A stretch of DNA of 64,000 bases, taken from contig CAWBKX010000002.1 of the NCBI GenBank assembly GCA_963789565.1, forward strand, positions 2,666,001 through 2,730,000, read 5' to 3'. The position numbers and the translations under genes were made by a program. Below are positions 35,767 through 45,626 of the stretch, in pieces. The first letter of the stretch is position 1, and the number at the start of each line of letters is the position of its first letter. This stretch comes from CALAGB01 sp963789565 (GTDB lineage: Bacteria > Chloroflexota > Chloroflexia > Thermomicrobiales > Thermomicrobiaceae). A model generated the notes under the pieces. That model was not told where the DNA came from. It saw only the letters and a program-made list of their open reading frames with translations, and did not search any database.

Positions 35767-36573
35767 ATGGCTTCGGTCGATGTGGATGGACGGCGCATCT
35801 ATTACGACGACACGGGCGGCGACATGCACGCTGCGGTGCTGCTTCAAGGATTCATGGCCTCACGCGGCGTCTGGATGTGGCAGGTCGAAGCATTGGCGCC
35901 CCGTTTTCGCGTGATCACCATGGACAATCGGGACGCGGGCGAGAGCGATCCGGAGTCGTCGACGTACAGCATGGCGGATCTGGCCGGCGACGTCGTCGCA
36001 TTGCTCGATTCGCTCGGCATCGAAAAGGCCAGCCTGATCGGGCATTCCATGGGTGGCTACGTGGCTCTGCAGTTCGCCGCTCACCATTCCGAACGGCTCG
36101 ACAAGTTGGTGTTGGTCGGCACGTCGGCGCTGGCCGGCGGCGCGTTGGGGCGCCCGGCGCCGAGCTATGACCGATCACGCTTCATCGAGGATCCAGTTGA
36201 GCGCACGCGCAGTCGCTACGGGCACCTGACCGCGCCGGGCTATTTTGATGCGCATCCTGAACAGCTTGAAGCGCTGGCCGAATCGGCCCGTGGTAACCGC
36301 CTCACGTTCGAAGCCATGGCACGGCAGTCCGATGCCGCGTTCATGACGCACGACGTGCGTGAGGCGCTGCCAAATATCGCGGCACCGGTTCTGGTGGTGC
36401 ACGGCGATATGGATCAGACGATCCCGATCAGCGCGGGACGCCGGATCGCCGAGGCGATCCCGGGCGCGCGCTTGATTGAGTTCGACGGTGTCGGGCATCT
36501 GCCCCACATCGAGCGGGTCGAGGAGTTCAATCGTGAGGTGATGGAGTTCCTCGAAGTGGACGGCGGCGTCTGA
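35767..36573 (+). CDS. alpha/beta-fold hydrolase
   Basis: A 268-residue hydrolase. The nucleophile elbow is SLIGHSMGGYVAL (Ser94), the acid is Asp214 in VVHGDMDQTIP and the base His244 in GVGHLPHIE. The oxyanion-region string VLLQGFMASRGVWMWQVEAL and NRDAGESDPESS resemble carboxylesterases and enol-lactone hydrolases of the same fold; the substrate is not defined. GGGAGG lies before ATG 35767. It is divergent from the SDR operon (195-bp gap) and convergent with the M81 peptidase gene, with two mirror-related hairpins between. Confidence 0.9.
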   Translation: MASVDVDGRRIYYDDTGGDMHAAVLLQGFMASRGVWMWQVEALAPRFRVITMDNRDAGESDPESSTYSMADLAGDVVALLDSLGIEKASLIGHSMGGYVALQFAAHHSERLDKLVLVGTSALAGGALGRPAPSYDRSRFIEDPVERTRSRYGHLTAPGYFDAHPEQLEALAESARGNRLTFEAMARQSDAAFMTHDVREALPNIAAPVLVVHGDMDQTIPISAGRRIAEAIPGARLIEFDGVGHLPHIERVEEFNREVMEFLEVDGGV

Positions 36574-36603
36574 TCCGCGACCGACATCGCCTGGTGTGTT
36601 CTT

Positions 36604-36679
36604 GGGCGAAGACAAGCTTCGCCCTTAAGGCGGATTGCACAATCCTACAAACTTGTTGGGGCGAAGCTTGCCTTCGCCC
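36604..36679. repeat. pair of inverted GGGCGAAG hairpins
   Basis: 36604-36624 (GGGCGAAG-ACAAG-CTTCGCCC) and 36659-36679 (GGGCGAAG-CTTGC-CTTCGCCC). The second is nearly the reverse complement of the first, so the pair forms a larger 76-bp inverted element. The place between two convergent stops suits a bidirectional terminator, but the layout also looks like a REP/MITE-type dispersed repeat. Confidence 0.6.
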
Positions 36680-36711
36680 TGCTAAGGACGGATCTCATTC
36701 ACCACGTTGGG

Positions 36712-38199
36712 CTACTCCCAGGACGCGTTGTCGTCGAGCGGCCACATCGGGCGCTCCACCCGCTTGAATGGGAAGGATGGCAGATCGACCGAGACCAGAC
36801 CCGGGGTGTCCGCGCGGATGATTTGATGCGCGATGGGCTCGAATCCGGCGCGGAAGTGGTTGCTCGATTTGATCGCCACGATCTTGTAGCGTGTGACGTC
36901 GATGCCGTGCAGCAGGAAGACCTCGGCGTCCAGCGTTTGCGTCCGCACCGATGAAACCAGCACATCGATTCCGCCGATGATCAGCCGCGCCATGGGACCG
37001 AGGTCGACACGCGCGCCGTAGCCCATGGGAGACTGCTGGATGAACTTGCCGTCGGTGAGGCACTTGACGTAGGCCTCGGCCTCGATCGGTTCGCCGTGCA
37101 GCGGCTCGTGCTTGCCGCCCAAGCGCACCTGGATCGTGGCGCCCACGCCTGCCTTGTGCGCTTGCGCCGCGACCTCCGGGTCGTACATGAAGCCCATGCA
37201 CGCCCCCTCGAGCTTGGCGTCGAGCATGGCTCGCAGCAGATGCGTCGCGTCACCGGGAGCCCCGCCGCCCGGGTTGTCGGACGTCTCGTTGATGACGACT
37301 GGCCGTCCCGGAGCCTCAAGCGCTTGCCGGAACGCCTCTTCTGGTGGGTTGGCCGTCGGTCGGAACTGCTCGCGCATCTCCCAAACGCGGCGCGCCACGT
37401 CCCGGCTGACTCGCTCGGCCAACTCCGGATCGTTGTTCGTCGTAACGATGACGCTGACGCCCGGGTGCGGGATGTCGGTCGTGGGGAAGCCGTGGAAAAA
37501 GGCGCAGTCGAGCACGCCCGGCTCTTCTTCCCACTTCCAGCAGATCTGATTGATCTCGTGGGCAGGTCCGAAATTCGTCGTGGTGGTCGGAATCATCATC
37601 GGCAGTGGGGTTAAGTGCATGACGGGCTTGACGTCGCCGTTGACGATCGCCTGCAGCAGTTCGAGCGCCTCCTGTCCGCGCTCGAACATGTCGCTGTGGG
37701 GATACAGATGCACGCCGACCAGCGCCGTGGCGTTGTCGAGCATCTCTTGGGTCAGGTTGCCGTGCAGATCGAGCGTCACCACGATCGGCAAATCAGGTCC
37801 GGCCATTTCGCGGATCTCGGCCAGCAGATATCCTTCTAAATCGTCGATACCCTCGGCCACCCCAGCGCCATGAAGCGATAGACAGTAACCGTCAACTTTG
37901 CCCGCGGTACGTAGCCCAGCCAGGAGTTGGCCGCTGAGTTGATCGTAGGCACGTTTCGAAATCGTCCCGGACGGCTGAGCCTGGGTCGCGAAGGTGGGAA
38001 CGACCTCGATACCTAATCGTTCCGCGGCGTCGAGGACTCCGCCCTCGTAATCGCGAACGCCCCGATGCACCTCGAAGATCTCGGTCCCTTCCGACCACTC
38101 ACCTTCCTTGAAACTCTCCACTTCAGTCAGACCGGTGCAGAAGGTGTTCGTTTCGTGGCTGATGCCGCCTATCGCGATTCGCATTTCCCCGCCATTCAT
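36712..38199 (-). CDS. M81 family metallopeptidase (MlrC-like)
   Basis: A 495-residue protein of the MlrC family, named for the microcystin-degradation enzyme, although most members occur in other catabolic contexts. The N-terminal MRIAIGGISHETNTFCTGLT, the metal-binding-looking VTLDLHGNLTQEM, the segment VHLYPHSDMFERGQEALELL and NETSDNPGGGAPGDATHLLR are hallmarks; SSNHFRAGFEPIAHQIIRA is the C-terminal signature. It is a probable zinc-dependent amidase or peptidase. ATG 38199 has GGA upstream; a second ATG 15 bases later would give the more usual MRIAIGG start. A paralogue lies at 61652-63154. It converges on the alpha/beta hydrolase. Confidence 0.92.
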   Translation of the reverse strand: MNGGEMRIAIGGISHETNTFCTGLTEVESFKEGEWSEGTEIFEVHRGVRDYEGGVLDAAERLGIEVVPTFATQAQPSGTISKRAYDQLSGQLLAGLRTAGKVDGYCLSLHGAGVAEGIDDLEGYLLAEIREMAGPDLPIVVTLDLHGNLTQEMLDNATALVGVHLYPHSDMFERGQEALELLQAIVNGDVKPVMHLTPLPMMIPTTTTNFGPAHEINQICWKWEEEPGVLDCAFFHGFPTTDIPHPGVSVIVTTNNDPELAERVSRDVARRVWEMREQFRPTANPPEEAFRQALEAPGRPVVINETSDNPGGGAPGDATHLLRAMLDAKLEGACMGFMYDPEVAAQAHKAGVGATIQVRLGGKHEPLHGEPIEAEAYVKCLTDGKFIQQSPMGYGARVDLGPMARLIIGGIDVLVSSVRTQTLDAEVFLLHGIDVTRYKIVAIKSSNHFRAGFEPIAHQIIRADTPGLVSVDLPSFPFKRVERPMWPLDDNASWE

Positions 38200-38480
38200 A
38201 AGATATCCAAGCGTTCGATCGCCACATGCTAGCCACTGAAGCGACGCTGGACAAGAGGGTTGGCGAGCGGTTCATACATGTTTTGCCCACGGCCGGTCGG
38301 TACCAATGGCTATGACCTGAAGTACGAAGGTGCGTTGAGTGTGGTAATCGAAGACTAGTACATTATTCCTAGGAGTCATGCTCCTGCCGGTACAAAGGTC
38401 AGGGATCCAGCCACCAACGCAGACCCGCCAGGAGACGTTCAAGGGCCGCGAGGTGATGGAGAGACGAGGAGGAATGGGTC

Positions 38481-38804
38481 ATGTTCGGGCGAATGTCGTT
38501 GGCTGAGCTCAAACTGGACGACGAGTCGGTGAGCTTCAAGCGAGCCATGCTCTGGGTCGACGCCGACGATCGGTGGAGGCTGGAAATCAATCCATCCAAT
38601 CCACGCGAAATCCCGACGATCCGATCGGATAGCTACGGCGCGCTGCGCGAGGCGGATATGGTGACCACGTCCGGCAAAGCCTTCAAAGGGCTCGTCCGCG
38701 TCAATCACCGGCGACTCTATCCGTTCCGTGGAGTCCCGATGTTGCTCGAGGGCGTGCAGCAACTCGAAGGGTTCGATCTGGAGGCGGTCGACTGGTTTGA
38801 CTAG
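38481..38804 (+). CDS. small hypothetical protein (107 aa)
   Basis: Not recognised. An acidic-basic mixed soluble protein beginning MFGRMSLAELKLDDESVSF, with RAMLWVDADDRWRLEINPSN in the middle and VNHRRLYPFRGVPMLLEGVQ near the end. It could be a beta-rich single domain. Support for coding is the strong Shine-Dalgarno GAGGAGG 10 bases before ATG 38481 and a codon pattern like the neighbours. The preceding 280 bp (38200-38480) hold no gene. It is followed by a repeat-rich intergenic stretch. Confidence 0.6.
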   Translation: MFGRMSLAELKLDDESVSFKRAMLWVDADDRWRLEINPSNPREIPTIRSDSYGALREADMVTTSGKAFKGLVRVNHRRLYPFRGVPMLLEGVQQLEGFDLEAVDWFD

Positions 38805-39288
38805 TGACAGTCCACTCCCCTTGTATCGCGAAATGAAGTGGCATCAGTCGCCGTCGCGTCCCGCACCCGGGTACGCGGCCTCCACGGCGATCTGATGCCA
38901 CTTCGCGTTTCCACGGAACTCTCTAGAGCGCGTTGCCTGATGATGGTCCGCTATTTTGATTTCAGTCCGTAGGGGCGACATTTATGGCGCCCAATAATGT
39001 CGGACGATGGTCAACTTGGGCGCCATGATGGTGATTGACGAGTTATTTGGGTGGCTGGTGACGGTCGTCGGCCTGCGGCCGAAGGGCGAGCACGGAGGCG
39101 TCGCCCCTACGTTCTCGCGCATCCATCCAGCCCCTTCAGTGGGCTTCGTCTAGACTAGCCCGGGATCTTTAGTCCCGGGTGAATGCGTCGTGATTGCCGG
39201 TTTATTCTCGCAATCACCATAATGTGGCCCCGACAGGCAATGACGAAGTGCGTCAATCTCTTTGCAGCCTGCGCATATCTGACTCGGG
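38805..39288. repeat. gene-free repeat-rich stretch
   Basis: 484 bp without a gene. It holds three separate inverted structures. At 38835-38904 a 13-bp stem GAAGTGGCATCAG continues inward, after a one-base bulge, with a further 7 bp around a roughly 29-base loop. At 38969-39110 a 142-bp segment has GTAGGGGCGAC and its inverse at its two ends, as in a MITE-like element. At 39159-39179 a CCCGGGA hairpin with a 7-base loop lies just past the stop of the leftward permease gene. Similar GTAGGGGC sequence recurs near 52740. Confidence 0.6.
39159..39179 (-). terminator. possible terminator hairpin after the permease operon
   Basis: A seven-base-pair stem (CCCGGGA with TCCCGGG) and a 7-base loop, 110 bp beyond the stop of the last leftward permease gene. 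No T-tract follows, so it may be a dispersed repeat rather than a terminator. Confidence 0.35.
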
Positions 39289-42198
39289 CTATTGGTCTCC
39301 AAGTCGCAGGGCACTCGCGAGGTCGAGGTGGCGCGACAGAAAGCCGAACCCGACGATCGCGATGAGGACCACCAGGCTGATCCCCCCGGCTAATGCCGTC
39401 ACTTGCCACCAACTGACCACGATATTCGCCGCGACTCCGGCTCGCCCGGCGAAGGCGGAGAGGTCGAGCGCCCGGCTGATCAGTCCGGCGACGGCAACGC
39501 CAAGGCCCGCTCCAGCCACGGAGGCGCTGACAAGCGGCGGCAGCTGCTCGACGATCGTCATACTCAGCGCCTGTCGGGCGGAGAACCCCAACGTTCTGAG
39601 ATAGCTGAGGTCACGACGTCGTTCCGCACTTGCCAGCATCAGCGCCACGCTCCCAGCGGCGGCCGCGAAGAGCGTCACCAACACCACACTGTAGCGGAAC
39701 ACGTTCGTCACTCCGTCCGCCAGGAGTTGGTGACTGCTGCTAGAAAGCGCGTCGGCCCGCGTCGTGAGCGTGGCGCTCGGTGCTTGTTGCCGGATCAGCT
39801 GTTGCAGCTGTGGTGTGACGTCACCGCCGCTCCCTCGAACGAAGAGGCGAGTTACCGGCACGCTGCTGCCAGTGTCGGGGTTGGCCGCTTGCAACCAGCG
39901 AAAGCTGGTGATGATGAACGGGGTATCAGTCGGAAGCGACGGGAAATTCGCCATCGTTGCGGTCACTCGAACCCAATAGGGCACCGACTCCAGCGTGACT
40001 TGGAATTCCTGGCCCACCTTGATCCCACCGGTCCAACCGGAAGAGGCGATTGCTGGGAGTGGATTTGACCTGGTACCGAAGTTCTGGCCGGTTGGTGGCT
40101 GAGACAATGCATCTGGGATCTGCACAGCTGCCGGGGTCCCGTGCGTCACATTGAGGTAGGTAGTCGGATCGATCGCCAGAAACGACACCACGTTGACGCT
40201 GGTGTCGCCGTTACTGATGTAGGCTCCCGACAGGAAATAGGCGCGGGCGACGGCCGTTACGCCAGAGATTGACTGGACATTCAAGTTTTCCGCAAGCGCG
40301 CCGCCGGCCGGCGCGTCGATGCGGTCATCGGCGCCGACCGTTTGCCAGACTGCCGCGTCCTGCGTAATCGTCAGCGAATGTTGGACTACCAGGCTGAAGA
40401 CGGCCACACCGACCGCGACGAGCAGCGCCAGCGTCGGCAGCTGCGCGCTTGCGCGCTGATGTGTCACCCTCCGCAATCCGGCCCAAACGACAATCCCTCG
40501 GTGGCTCCGAACGATGCGATTGAGAATCCGCACCGGGATTGGGTAGATCCGCAATACCAAAATTCCGACCGCCAGACCTGCCAGAAACGGGACCAACGCC
40601 AAATACGGGTCGATACCGCCGCTCCCTGACTCGAGCAGACCACGGCGACGTACCAGATAGATCCCGGCTACCGCCAAGAGGACAACCAGCGCCTCGATCG
40701 CGAGTCGACGTTCCCATCTGGACGCGGCGCCGCGCACATTCCGGCCCAGATTCCGCTGCTCGTTGATCAATCGCCCAAGTGGCGTTCGTGCGCCTGGCAG
40801 CACGGCGATCGTCGTCACCCCAATCGCGAGGAGAGCGGTGGCGACTGCCAGGAGTAGATCGAGCCCCACGCTCCTTACCGGGACGATGATCATTGCCACA
40901 ACAAAGCCGATCGCGACGGCCGGCAGCGCGATCAACGCGGTTTGCACCAACTGCGCTCCCACCAGTTGTCGCTCGTCCGCCCCACGGCCTCGCAGCAGGA
41001 GCGTGCTGCCGGCCCCACGTTCGACAACGAGTAACCCGGCCAGAACCAGAAGGAGTATGGCAACCGCCACGACTCCGAGCGCCGCCAATACCACGGCTGA
41101 GACCAGGAAGTCTCGCTGTTCCTGGAACTGTTGGAGAGTAGTCACGAGCGGCGACTTCAGATTGACGGCCGAGGGGTCTTTGGACAAGGTCGAGGCCGAG
41201 CCGTGAGTCAACAGGAGCGAACGGATCGACTGCTGAAGTGCCTGGGTGTTCCCCGAATTGACTCGGTTCGGATCGACCTCGTAACGCCAGGTGTAGGACC
41301 AGTTGACCGGAGACGTCTGCGCCAGCAACGCTGGATAGGCATCTGGGGCCATCAGTCCGTAACCGTAGACGATGGTGGTGGTGCCGTCGTCGAGAACCGT
41401 TGGTTGGAGAAGGCTGTTGTCATCTTGCCAGTAGTGGTCGTTGCCCTCAGCAGGCTTGAAGATGCCGCTGATCTCACCTACCAGACTGTAACTGAGATAG
41501 GCTGCCGGGACCCCCAATGTCTTTGGGTCGTTCGAGTCCGGTTGCAATACGACGCGATCGCCCACGTTGACTTTGAGCGCCTGGGCGGTGTTCTCGTCGA
41601 GGGCTATCTGAAATGCGGGCAGTGGCTGATCGCCCAGGTCACCCGCTCCACCCTGGAATACGTCGGGAAGGATGGGTGGGATCTGCTTCGGAAGCCCTCC
41701 GCTGACGAATGTGGTCATATCTGGGCTGTTGAGTCCGGACTGATAGCGCAGCGTCAGGAAAGTCTGAAAGTAGCGCGAGGTCTTGGTCGCACCGAGGGTG
41801 TTGATCATGCTGAAGCGTTGCGACTCGACGACATAGCTGTTGCCGGTAACGACGTTTTGAATCGACGGTGCCAGTCCCGATTGGAAGTTCCGTCCGTCGT
41901 CCACGACCGCTGACATGGGATCGCTTGTCGTACCAGGCAGGGTTCCGCGCAGATTCAGGCTGAGTCCAGGTTGTGTACGGATGGCATCATTGACCGCCGC
42001 GACGACTCCTTTGTTGGTGGTCTGCGTCACCAGCCGAGGGATGATGGCCAGCGAGCCGCTGATCAGGCACACCGTCAGGAAGAGTCCCAGGCTCGCGCTC
42101 CGGTCATGTCGGTCGCGTAAGCGCCGCATGATGGATCGAACGACCTCGATCCAGCCGGAGAGCGATCCAGCTCGAGTGTGAACGCTGTCGACGCGCAC
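39289..42198 (-). CDS. large FtsX/MacB-type ABC permease
   Basis: A 969-residue integral membrane protein with the double FtsX-domain layout. TM1 (LGLFLTVCLISGSLAII) is followed by a long extracytoplasmic domain (about 60-370), then a TM cluster (AVVLAALGVVAVAILLLVLA onward), a second outer domain (about 640-830), and a terminal three-TM FtsX domain (VVLVTLFAAAAGSVALMLAS, LRTLGFSARQALSMTIVEQL). Such proteins couple cytosolic ATP hydrolysis to extracytoplasmic work such as lipoprotein or peptide export, but no ATPase gene lies beside it. The GTG start at 42198 directly follows the TAA of the upstream paralogue, so they are co-translated. Confidence 0.85.
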   Translation of the reverse strand: MRVDSVHTRAGSLSGWIEVVRSIMRRLRDRHDRSASLGLFLTVCLISGSLAIIPRLVTQTTNKGVVAAVNDAIRTQPGLSLNLRGTLPGTTSDPMSAVVDDGRNFQSGLAPSIQNVVTGNSYVVESQRFSMINTLGATKTSRYFQTFLTLRYQSGLNSPDMTTFVSGGLPKQIPPILPDVFQGGAGDLGDQPLPAFQIALDENTAQALKVNVGDRVVLQPDSNDPKTLGVPAAYLSYSLVGEISGIFKPAEGNDHYWQDDNSLLQPTVLDDGTTTIVYGYGLMAPDAYPALLAQTSPVNWSYTWRYEVDPNRVNSGNTQALQQSIRSLLLTHGSASTLSKDPSAVNLKSPLVTTLQQFQEQRDFLVSAVVLAALGVVAVAILLLVLAGLLVVERGAGSTLLLRGRGADERQLVGAQLVQTALIALPAVAIGFVVAMIIVPVRSVGLDLLLAVATALLAIGVTTIAVLPGARTPLGRLINEQRNLGRNVRGAASRWERRLAIEALVVLLAVAGIYLVRRRGLLESGSGGIDPYLALVPFLAGLAVGILVLRIYPIPVRILNRIVRSHRGIVVWAGLRRVTHQRASAQLPTLALLVAVGVAVFSLVVQHSLTITQDAAVWQTVGADDRIDAPAGGALAENLNVQSISGVTAVARAYFLSGAYISNGDTSVNVVSFLAIDPTTYLNVTHGTPAAVQIPDALSQPPTGQNFGTRSNPLPAIASSGWTGGIKVGQEFQVTLESVPYWVRVTATMANFPSLPTDTPFIITSFRWLQAANPDTGSSVPVTRLFVRGSGGDVTPQLQQLIRQQAPSATLTTRADALSSSSHQLLADGVTNVFRYSVVLVTLFAAAAGSVALMLASAERRRDLSYLRTLGFSARQALSMTIVEQLPPLVSASVAGAGLGVAVAGLISRALDLSAFAGRAGVAANIVVSWWQVTALAGGISLVVLIAIVGFGFLSRHLDLASALRLGDQ

Positions 42199-45100
42199 TT
42201 ACTGGACTCCCATCCGCAGGATCTGACCAATACCGATCCGTCGCAGCAACACCGCCGCGATGCCCACGATGAGCGCCAGGAGAACGATGATGGTCCCTTC
42301 CATCTCAACCAAACTCAGCCACGGCACCACAACGTGGAGCGACGGAACCACCGGTGCAGCCGACTGAGTAACGGTGATGAGGGGCAAGACGAGCCACGAG
42401 AGTCCCAGGCCAACGATGGTACCTGCCAACAGGCCCAGAACAACCAGAATCCCCTGTTCCAGCATCAGCCAACCGACCATCTGTCGCGGCGACAGGCCCA
42501 GCGCCCGCAACATTGAGAACTCGCCCACCCGTTCGTGGACCGACGTGGCCGCGCTAACGGCGAACCCGATGCCCGCAAAGACGAGCGCCGCGACGAAGCC
42601 GAGCGAGAGTGCTCCGATCGTCCCCAACGCGACCGGATCGCTTTGCAACGCCTGACGTCTCTCGGTCAGACTCACAACGGCCGGGCTGGAAAACGGAGCG
42701 GCTTGTAGCGTCGCGACTGCCGCACTCGCCTGCGTGGAATTGATCGCCAGCCATCCTTCGTCGGGATCGGTCGGGTTGGTGTTTCGCTGGAGCAACTGCA
42801 CGGCGTCGAAGGTTCCAAAGTCGGCGATGACGACCGGCTGCGCGGGGGCGATCGTTGGAAAGCTGGCGACTGTTCCGACGACTTGCGCATTGACGGTGCC
42901 CGCGCCGGATCGAAGCGGGAATGTGCCGCCCAACCCAAGGCCGAGCCGGTTCAGCAGCGAGTCGTTGACCAGCACCGGAATGGCATCCGGCAGTTCGCTG
43001 CCGGAAGGCGTGAGGGTGAATGGAATCGGTACGCCCGGCGATACCGTATTACCGCTACCAGTCACGATCGTCACGTCCATCTGACCGTCCGATGCGGTTG
43101 TCAGGCTGATGTCCGGTGCCCCCTTCGGCACGACGCCGTTCGCCGTCTTCGGCCCGGCACTGAAGCCTCCCTTGGTTCCGACCAGTACGATGGGCGACCA
43201 ACTATCACCCGACAACGCATCACTCTCAGCGAGCTGGGCTACGTGAAACTGGCCGGTGAAGCTCAGTTCGCCCGGCGAATAGACGTCCAGCTGCAGTTGG
43301 ATCAACTGAAGCGGCCCAGTTGGCCGTGCAATCCGGTTGCCAGCCAGCTGACCGGCAAGTGGCAGGATCATCTGGTGCGGCTGCCCGTCGTTGGCCAAGG
43401 TGCCCAGGTCGAACGTGCGCAGGATCCCATTTCCGTCCTGGATGATCGCCGTCAGTCGCGTCCCAACCGCGTCCGGGCCGGGCGGAGTGCTGGAGCTGCC
43501 GGTTCGATCGATCGGTGGTTGCTGGTTCGGATCAGTCTGCGTGTAGTTCAATGAATAGTCGATCCGCAGCCGCGCCGTAGTCGTCGGAATCGGAACCCCG
43601 GAGAGGTCGGGTCGCCCTGCTGCCAGCCGGTCCATCAACGTAGTGAATGACGTACCGGAGAGGTCGGAGCGGAAGTTCACCACCCCGGGAGCGGTCGTCG
43701 CGTCAAGCAGAAGGAGTTGTGCGACATCGGTTCCATCGGGCAGCGAGACATACTGATGTCCGACGGGCATCGACGCGGTCACTCCCGGCACCTTCCGCTG
43801 CGCGTCGCCGAGATCGATTCCCGCGATTGCGTCCGTCCGTTGGTCGGGTGAAAGCCTGATTCCGGCCCCCACCTGATAGGCAGCCTGATCGGCCTGGGAT
43901 TGACTCCAGGTTCGGCTATAGCCGACCGCAAAGAGGCCGATGCCGACTGCCAGCGTCAGCAGCAGAGCCGAGCGGGCGTAGCGCAGTGGGCGCCTGGCGA
44001 TCTGCCATGCACCCAGGGAAAAGACGATGGCTGCTCGTCGCGCGGCAAATCGATCGGCTGCTCTCGCGATGAGCGGAATGAATCGCAGGGCGATCACCGC
44101 TCCGGCCAGCAAACCCAACGACGGGGCGGCAACCAGCAGCGGATCGATGCCGTAGTCTCCCTGGACCGATCTCGTCAACGGCGAGCCGTAATGCTTGAGC
44201 TGCCAGATTCCAATGGCCGCGATGACGACCAGTCCCCCATCGATGCGTGCACGTTGGAGGAGGCTGCGACTGCCCGAACGCTCTTGCAATGGCTGGGGAG
44301 GAAAGACGGCTGGGCGCACCATTGCCAGCAGGCACAAGGCTCCGCCCAAGAGCGCCAGCAGGTAGGCGCTTCGGCCCACGGTCGGATCGAGCCGCAAACC
44401 GATCCCCGCAAGAGGTCCAACGACGTTCAGCGCTCGCAGCGACAACGCGGCCAACCATGGCCCTGCAATCACTGCCGGAATGGCAAGGAGCAGCCCTTCG
44501 AGCAGTGCCATCGTGGCCAATTGGCCGCGTGAGGCACCGCGCGTCTCCAACAGGGTCGATTCCACCTGACGGCGCTCGTTGAGAAGTCCAGCAGTCAAGA
44601 CCAACGCATAGAACGAGAGGACTGCCAGCTGAATCGCGAGCAGCAGCACGGCGGTTCGGGTCACCAGGAGCGACCGAGACGTATTTGCGAGGATCGTTCC
44701 CAACTTGGTAGTTATCTGCGGCGTCGTGCCTGAAAGGATCGGCTTGACGTGATTGGGCAGTCCATTGACGAGCTGTTCCAATGCGCTGGTCTGCCCCGCC
44801 GAAATGCGGGTGAAGTCGGGGAAGACACGCCAGTCAACAGTGGCGGGCGTCTGACTGATGGAACCGAGGAAGTCGCTCGGGGCCACAACGAACGGTCCGT
44901 AGGTAGTGAACGACCCGCCATTGACGATGCCGTTCTGGCTCAACGGATCACCGAACCAGAAGGGATCCAGCGGATCGTTGACCCGATAGATTCCGCTGAT
45001 CTGTACCTCAACGACCGTGTCGGGATTGATGCGATTCGTCAGCTTCAGACGATCGCCGACGGCGAGGTTCAGCGCCGACGCGACCGGAGTTGGTAGCGCG

Positions 45101-45588
45101 ACGTCGGTCTGCCCCGTTCCAGACGCGGCCGGCCAAGCGCCCGAGACGAGGGTGGCGTGGTCCGAGAGCCGATCGAAGAACCCGAAGATGGCCAGCGACT
45201 TGGTGTCACCATTTGACTGTGTGTCGGGTAGCCCGAACGACGACGAGAATCCGGCCCGAGTGCCGCTTCCATGAGTCAGATCGACGATTGGGCCGAGGGC
45301 TTGACGGACCTCTTGATCGGCCTGTCCGAAGCTCGACCCCGGCACGCTCAGTGAGACCTGTATGTTGGCGCCCGTCACCGGAGCGTCGCGCAGTTCTTGC
45401 CGCAGTCCCGCTCCGGCGACCGTCCGCGCGTAGATCGGTGCGGCCGCCAGCAGGGTGGTCGCCAGGAGCATCGTCAGGAAGTTCGCGCTCAGGATCGGCC
45501 AATTGGCTCGTGTCCGCTTCAGGACCACGAGCCAGCCACTCAGGATGATGGCGATGAACGCGCGCCGGTTTCGGCTGTTGGACGCCAT
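42199..45588 (-). CDS. very large FtsX/MacB-type ABC permease
   Basis: A 1129-residue paralogue of the downstream permease. TM1 is near residue 30-52 (WPILSANFLTMLLATTLLA), then an outer domain, a central TM cluster with an FtsX domain (LLAIQLAVLSFYALVLTAGLL, TRGASRGQLATMALLEGLLL), a second long outer domain (about 580-970) and a C-terminal FtsX domain (IGALSLGFVAALVFAGIGFA, MLRALGLSPRQMVGWLMLEQ). The length exceeds usual MacB proteins because both periplasmic-side domains are large. The start ATG 45588 has AAGG 11 bases upstream. It lies 38 bp behind a lipoprotein gene, in the same direction. Confidence 0.85.
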   Translation of the reverse strand: MASNSRNRRAFIAIILSGWLVVLKRTRANWPILSANFLTMLLATTLLAAAPIYARTVAGAGLRQELRDAPVTGANIQVSLSVPGSSFGQADQEVRQALGPIVDLTHGSGTRAGFSSSFGLPDTQSNGDTKSLAIFGFFDRLSDHATLVSGAWPAASGTGQTDVALPTPVASALNLAVGDRLKLTNRINPDTVVEVQISGIYRVNDPLDPFWFGDPLSQNGIVNGGSFTTYGPFVVAPSDFLGSISQTPATVDWRVFPDFTRISAGQTSALEQLVNGLPNHVKPILSGTTPQITTKLGTILANTSRSLLVTRTAVLLLAIQLAVLSFYALVLTAGLLNERRQVESTLLETRGASRGQLATMALLEGLLLAIPAVIAGPWLAALSLRALNVVGPLAGIGLRLDPTVGRSAYLLALLGGALCLLAMVRPAVFPPQPLQERSGSRSLLQRARIDGGLVVIAAIGIWQLKHYGSPLTRSVQGDYGIDPLLVAAPSLGLLAGAVIALRFIPLIARAADRFAARRAAIVFSLGAWQIARRPLRYARSALLLTLAVGIGLFAVGYSRTWSQSQADQAAYQVGAGIRLSPDQRTDAIAGIDLGDAQRKVPGVTASMPVGHQYVSLPDGTDVAQLLLLDATTAPGVVNFRSDLSGTSFTTLMDRLAAGRPDLSGVPIPTTTARLRIDYSLNYTQTDPNQQPPIDRTGSSSTPPGPDAVGTRLTAIIQDGNGILRTFDLGTLANDGQPHQMILPLAGQLAGNRIARPTGPLQLIQLQLDVYSPGELSFTGQFHVAQLAESDALSGDSWSPIVLVGTKGGFSAGPKTANGVVPKGAPDISLTTASDGQMDVTIVTGSGNTVSPGVPIPFTLTPSGSELPDAIPVLVNDSLLNRLGLGLGGTFPLRSGAGTVNAQVVGTVASFPTIAPAQPVVIADFGTFDAVQLLQRNTNPTDPDEGWLAINSTQASAAVATLQAAPFSSPAVVSLTERRQALQSDPVALGTIGALSLGFVAALVFAGIGFAVSAATSVHERVGEFSMLRALGLSPRQMVGWLMLEQGILVVLGLLAGTIVGLGLSWLVLPLITVTQSAAPVVPSLHVVVPWLSLVEMEGTIIVLLALIVGIAAVLLRRIGIGQILRMGVQ

Positions 45589-45626
45589 TGCGTGAGCGCC
45601 TTCTCTGCTGCCCGGCCGGGCCGAGT

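Noticed and set aside
38969..39110. A small RNA gene between the inverted GTAGGGGC ends
   Set aside because: No promoter or T-tract terminator frames it; a repeat element explains the symmetry better.
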